From an uncultured Bacilli bacterium (GTDB lineage: Bacteria > Bacillota_I > Bacilli_A > RF39 > UBA660), in the NCBI GenBank assembly GCA_947626445.1, contig CANQSC010000062.1, positions 1 to 6,094 of the forward strand: a stretch of 6,094 nt of DNA. The letters run 5' to 3'. The first letter of the stretch is position 1; the number at the start of each line of letters is the position of its first letter. This document shows, in pieces, positions 4,223 through 6,094 of the stretch. Under the pieces are notes generated by a model. That model did not search any database. It had not been told where the DNA came from and saw nothing but the letters and a program-made list of their open reading frames with translations. Both the position numbers and the translations under genes were made by a program.

Positions 4223-4765
4223 ATGTTAGTCATAGTTGGTTCTAGAAGAGAAGGTAATTCCTATAATTTAGGGCAAAAAATTAAGAGTGCTTGTGATGCT
4301 GAACGGATTCATTGTGAAATTATTGTTCCTGGAAATCAAAAAATTCATCTATGTACCGGATGTATGGATTGTGATAAAAATGGTGTATGTGATTTTACTG
4401 ATGATATGAAAGATAATATTGAAAAAATCAAAAAAGAAAATTTAATTGTGATGATAACCCCAACAAGATGGAACTTATTATCAGGTGATTTAAAACTTTT
4501 TATGGACCGTTTAAATCCTTTGTATACAACCAAAGAATTAAAGGATAAAAAATTAATTGTCGTAGCTATAGCCGCCAAGAAAAAAGAACTTTATAGTAGT
4601 GAAGCAACTATTTCTTCATTAATTAGTTTTGCCGAAAGTGCCCAAATGAAAGTAGTTTTAAAAGAAGAATTTAATGAATGTTTAAATGCCAATGATATTC
4701 TTAATCAAGAAGAAAAAGTTAATAACTTAATTTCTAACATCAAAAAAGAAGCTTTAAAAGATTAA
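4223..4765 (+). CDS. Iron-sulfur flavoprotein of the NADPH-dependent FMN reductase / flavodoxin fold
   Basis: This 180-residue protein has a flavodoxin-like fold. GSRREGNS (6-13) is the typical phosphate-binding loop for FMN. CTGCMDCDKNGVC (44-56) gives a CX2CX2CX5C spacing, the compact cysteine motif that binds a 4Fe-4S cluster in iron-sulfur flavoproteins (Isf) of methanogens and clostridia. DDM (60-62), ITPTRWNLLSGDLKLFMDR (78-96) and the VVAIAA strand (113-118) are usual for the family. The cytoplasmic role is probably electron transfer or reduction of oxygen species, quinones or other small oxidants; the substrate cannot be told. The ATG has AAGGAG (4208-4213) nine bases upstream. It is the only plus-strand gene in this part of the cluster, is divergent from the 3D gene and convergent with tatD, and ends in the terminator shared with tatD. 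It looks inserted into an otherwise conserved operon. Confidence 0.88.
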   Translation: MLVIVGSRREGNSYNLGQKIKSACDAERIHCEIIVPGNQKIHLCTGCMDCDKNGVCDFTDDMKDNIEKIKKENLIVMITPTRWNLLSGDLKLFMDRLNPLYTTKELKDKKLIVVAIAAKKKELYSSEATISSLISFAESAQMKVVLKEEFNECLNANDILNQEEKVNNLISNIKKEALKD

Positions 4766-4780
4766 ACAAAGCTTCTTTTT
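4743..4780. terminator. Shared bidirectional terminator between the flavoprotein gene and tatD
   Basis: AAAAAGAAGCTTT (4743-4755) pairs perfectly with AAAGCTTCTTTTT (4768-4780), a 13-bp stem around a 12-base loop. The A/T-rich outer arms supply a T-run on both strands. The flavoprotein stop codon is in the loop and the tatD stop codon (4781-4779) touches the other edge, so one hairpin serves both convergent genes. Confidence 0.85.
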
Positions 4781-5528
4781 ATATTTTAAAAACTTCTTTT
4801 ATATTATTATTGGTAATAAGAGCCAATTCTTCTAAAGAAATATTAAGTTCATTACAAATAAATTCAGCTATTACCAAAATATATTTTGATTCATTTTTCG
4901 TACCTCGATACGGATGAGGTGTTAAATATGGACTATCAGTTTCTAAAATTATATGAGGTAAAATTTCTTTTAGCAAATCTTTTAAATGACTATTTTTAAA
5001 AGTTACAACCCCATTAATGCCTAACTTATAACCCATTTTAATAAATTCTCTTCCCACTTCAATAGGCATTGAAAAAGAATGAATAACACCTTTAACATTA
5101 GGAAATTCTTTTAAAATATTGATTGTATCTTGTGTAGCATCTCTACTATGAATCACAACTGGTTTATAATATTTATCTGCTAATTCTAATTGAAGTCTAA
5201 ATAACTTTTGCTGAGCTTCCTTATCTTCTTTTCCATAATGATAATCTAAACCAATCTCACCAATTCCAATTATTTTATCATCTAATATATGTTTTTCAAT
5301 AAAATCTAAATCATCTTTACTATATTCTAAAACACTTTCTGGATGAATACCTAAACAGCCAAACATTGAAGAAAATTCTTTTACTTTTTCTAAAACTTCA
5401 ACATTACTTTTACCATCACATCCATCAACAATAAAACGATTAACTTGGTTTTCAAAAGCATTATTGATAACTAAATTGATGTCATCATAATATTCATCAT
5501 ATAAATGACAATGGGTATCACAAAACAT
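4779..5528 (-). CDS. tatD: TatD family metal-dependent deoxyribonuclease
   Basis: TatD-type proteins are cytoplasmic TIM-barrel metal hydrolases with 3'-5' DNase activity, implicated in DNA repair and quality control; this is the YabD-type copy found next to metG in Bacilli. All metal-site motifs are visible: DTHCHLYDE (4-12, His6 and His8), GIGEIGLDYHYGKED (88-102, Glu91), PVVIHSRDA (123-131, His127), GVIHSFS (147-153, His150) and ILETDSPYLTPHPYRG (194-209, Asp198). At 249 residues it is full length for the family (about 255). Its ATG follows the metG TAA with no gap (TAAATG), and GGTGA (5533-5537) inside the end of metG serves as binding site, so the two are almost surely co-transcribed and translationally coupled. 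It ends at the terminator 4743-4780, which separates it from the 3D - rsmA unit. Confidence 0.96.
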   Translation of the reverse strand: MFCDTHCHLYDEYYDDINLVINNAFENQVNRFIVDGCDGKSNVEVLEKVKEFSSMFGCLGIHPESVLEYSKDDLDFIEKHILDDKIIGIGEIGLDYHYGKEDKEAQQKLFRLQLELADKYYKPVVIHSRDATQDTINILKEFPNVKGVIHSFSMPIEVGREFIKMGYKLGINGVVTFKNSHLKDLLKEILPHIILETDSPYLTPHPYRGTKNESKYILVIAEFICNELNISLEELALITNNNIKEVFKI

Positions 5529-6094
5529 TTATTCACCAGCTAACTCTGCTAACTTTTTAGGTATATCAATTCTTTGAAATAATACTACTGGTTCATTAAC
5601 CTTAAATTCTTCATTATCTAAAAATTTAACTTCTTTTTCATTAGTTCCTAATTGTCTTAAAATTTCTTCTCCAGTTTCAGGTAAAAAAGGAATTAATTCT
5701 ACTGCACAAACTCTAATAGATTCTAACAAATTATATAAAACAGTTTCTAAACAACTTTTTTTATCTTCTTCTTTTGCTAAAGCCCAAGGAGATGTTTCAT
5801 CAATATATTTATTACATCTTCTTAAAGCATCAAACAAAGCATCTAAAGCATTACCAATTTCTAATAAATCCATTTTTTCTTCAATTTTTTTATCTAGTAC
5901 AGCTATTGTATTAATTAAATCATTATCTACTTCTTCATTAACTTTAGTATTTTTTACTGTACCATCAAAATACTTTCTAGCCATCGCAATAGTTCGATTA
6001 ACTAAATTACCTAAAACATTGGCTAAATCAGAATTAATTTTTTCCATAATAAGTTCATAAGTAGCATTTCCATCATTACTAAAAGGTATTTCAT
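5529..6094 (-). CDS. metG: Methionyl-tRNA synthetase, C-terminal part (5' end outside window)
   Basis: MetRS charges tRNA-Met with methionine. Only the last ~188 residues are visible: the frame stays open to the right edge, and EIPFSNDGNATYELIM before the first in-window ATG (6047) aligns with the MetRS block ELPFGQDGVFTPEGFV, so that ATG is internal. INSDLANVLGNLVNRTIAM and KYFDG (just after it) are the well-conserved start of the anticodon-binding helical domain. DETSPWALAKEED lies in the middle and FQRIDIPKKLAEL at the end. The catalytic HIGH and KMSKS motifs lie outside the window. The protein stops right after the anticodon domain, without the C-terminal OB-fold tRNA-binding and dimerisation domain of Bacillus MetS. 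The TAA abuts the ATG of tatD. Confidence 0.96.
   Translation of the reverse strand, partial: EIPFSNDGNATYELIMEKINSDLANVLGNLVNRTIAMARKYFDGTVKNTKVNEEVDNDLINTIAVLDKKIEEKMDLLEIGNALDALFDALRRCNKYIDETSPWALAKEEDKKSCLETVLYNLLESIRVCAVELIPFLPETGEEILRQLGTNEKEVKFLDNEEFKVNEPVVLFQRIDIPKKLAELAGE

Noticed and set aside
4345..4578. Minus-strand open frame of 77 codons inside the flavoprotein gene
   Set aside because: It is antisense to the cysteine motif and core strands of a recognisable protein and resembles no family.
5529..6047. A 172-residue protein starting at the ATG at 6047
   Set aside because: The same frame continues to the window edge with sequence typical of MetRS, so this ATG is an internal methionine.
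1..6094. Mycoplasma genetic code (TGA as tryptophan), suggested by the AT-rich sequence
   Set aside because: The tryptophans checked (sigma-like protein, 3D protein, flavoprotein, MetRS) are TGG, and reading TGA as stop gives normal protein ends for rsmA and the sigma-like gene.
1..6094. Mobile element, CRISPR array, tRNA, rRNA or riboswitch
   Set aside because: No transposase or integrase, no regularly spaced repeats, no tRNA-like cloverleaf, and no leader long enough or conserved enough to be recognised as a riboswitch.

Overview
The window is a piece of a very AT-rich Bacillota chromosome, probably a spore-former or a descendant of one. The evidence is a housekeeping neighbourhood in the Bacillus order metG - tatD - yabE-like 3D protein - rsmA - yabG - veg - spoVG, plus the sporulation protease YabG. 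An uncultured gut Bacilli or Erysipelotrichia-like lineage would fit, but I cannot place it more exactly. Every tryptophan codon I checked is TGG, and TGA ends rsmA and the sigma-like gene at normal family lengths, so the standard bacterial code applies and the Mycoplasma code does not.

Right to left on the minus strand: the 3' end of metG (its 5' part lies outside the window) abuts tatD with no gap. A convergent plus-strand gene for an iron-sulfur flavoprotein (4223-4765) is inserted between tatD and the rest of the cluster. A strong promoter (4121-4149) then starts a two-gene unit, a secreted 3D-like double-psi barrel protein overlapping rsmA by 11 bases. A second strong promoter, whose -35 overlaps the rsmA stop codon, drives an unnamed 276-residue sigma-70-like protein that ends at a candidate terminator. 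Then follow yabG, veg and spoVG.

At the left edge spoVG converges on a small XRE-type repressor (222-476). That repressor is divergent from a truncated minus-strand gene for a membrane-anchored protein, whose near-consensus promoter contains an inverted repeat that could be the repressor's operator.

Compared with Bacillus subtilis (from memory), rnmV between the 3D gene and rsmA is missing, as are sspF, ispE, purR and yabJ between veg and spoVG. Three minus-strand promoters share the -35 region TTGACTTT. Candidate sporulation-type promoters lie before spoVG (sigma-H-like) and yabG (mother-cell type). Two convergent gene pairs end in shared, bidirectional-looking terminators. The least explained item is the sigma-like protein between rsmA and yabG. 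The rest is a rearranged version of a known neighbourhood, and I see no mobile element, CRISPR array or RNA gene.
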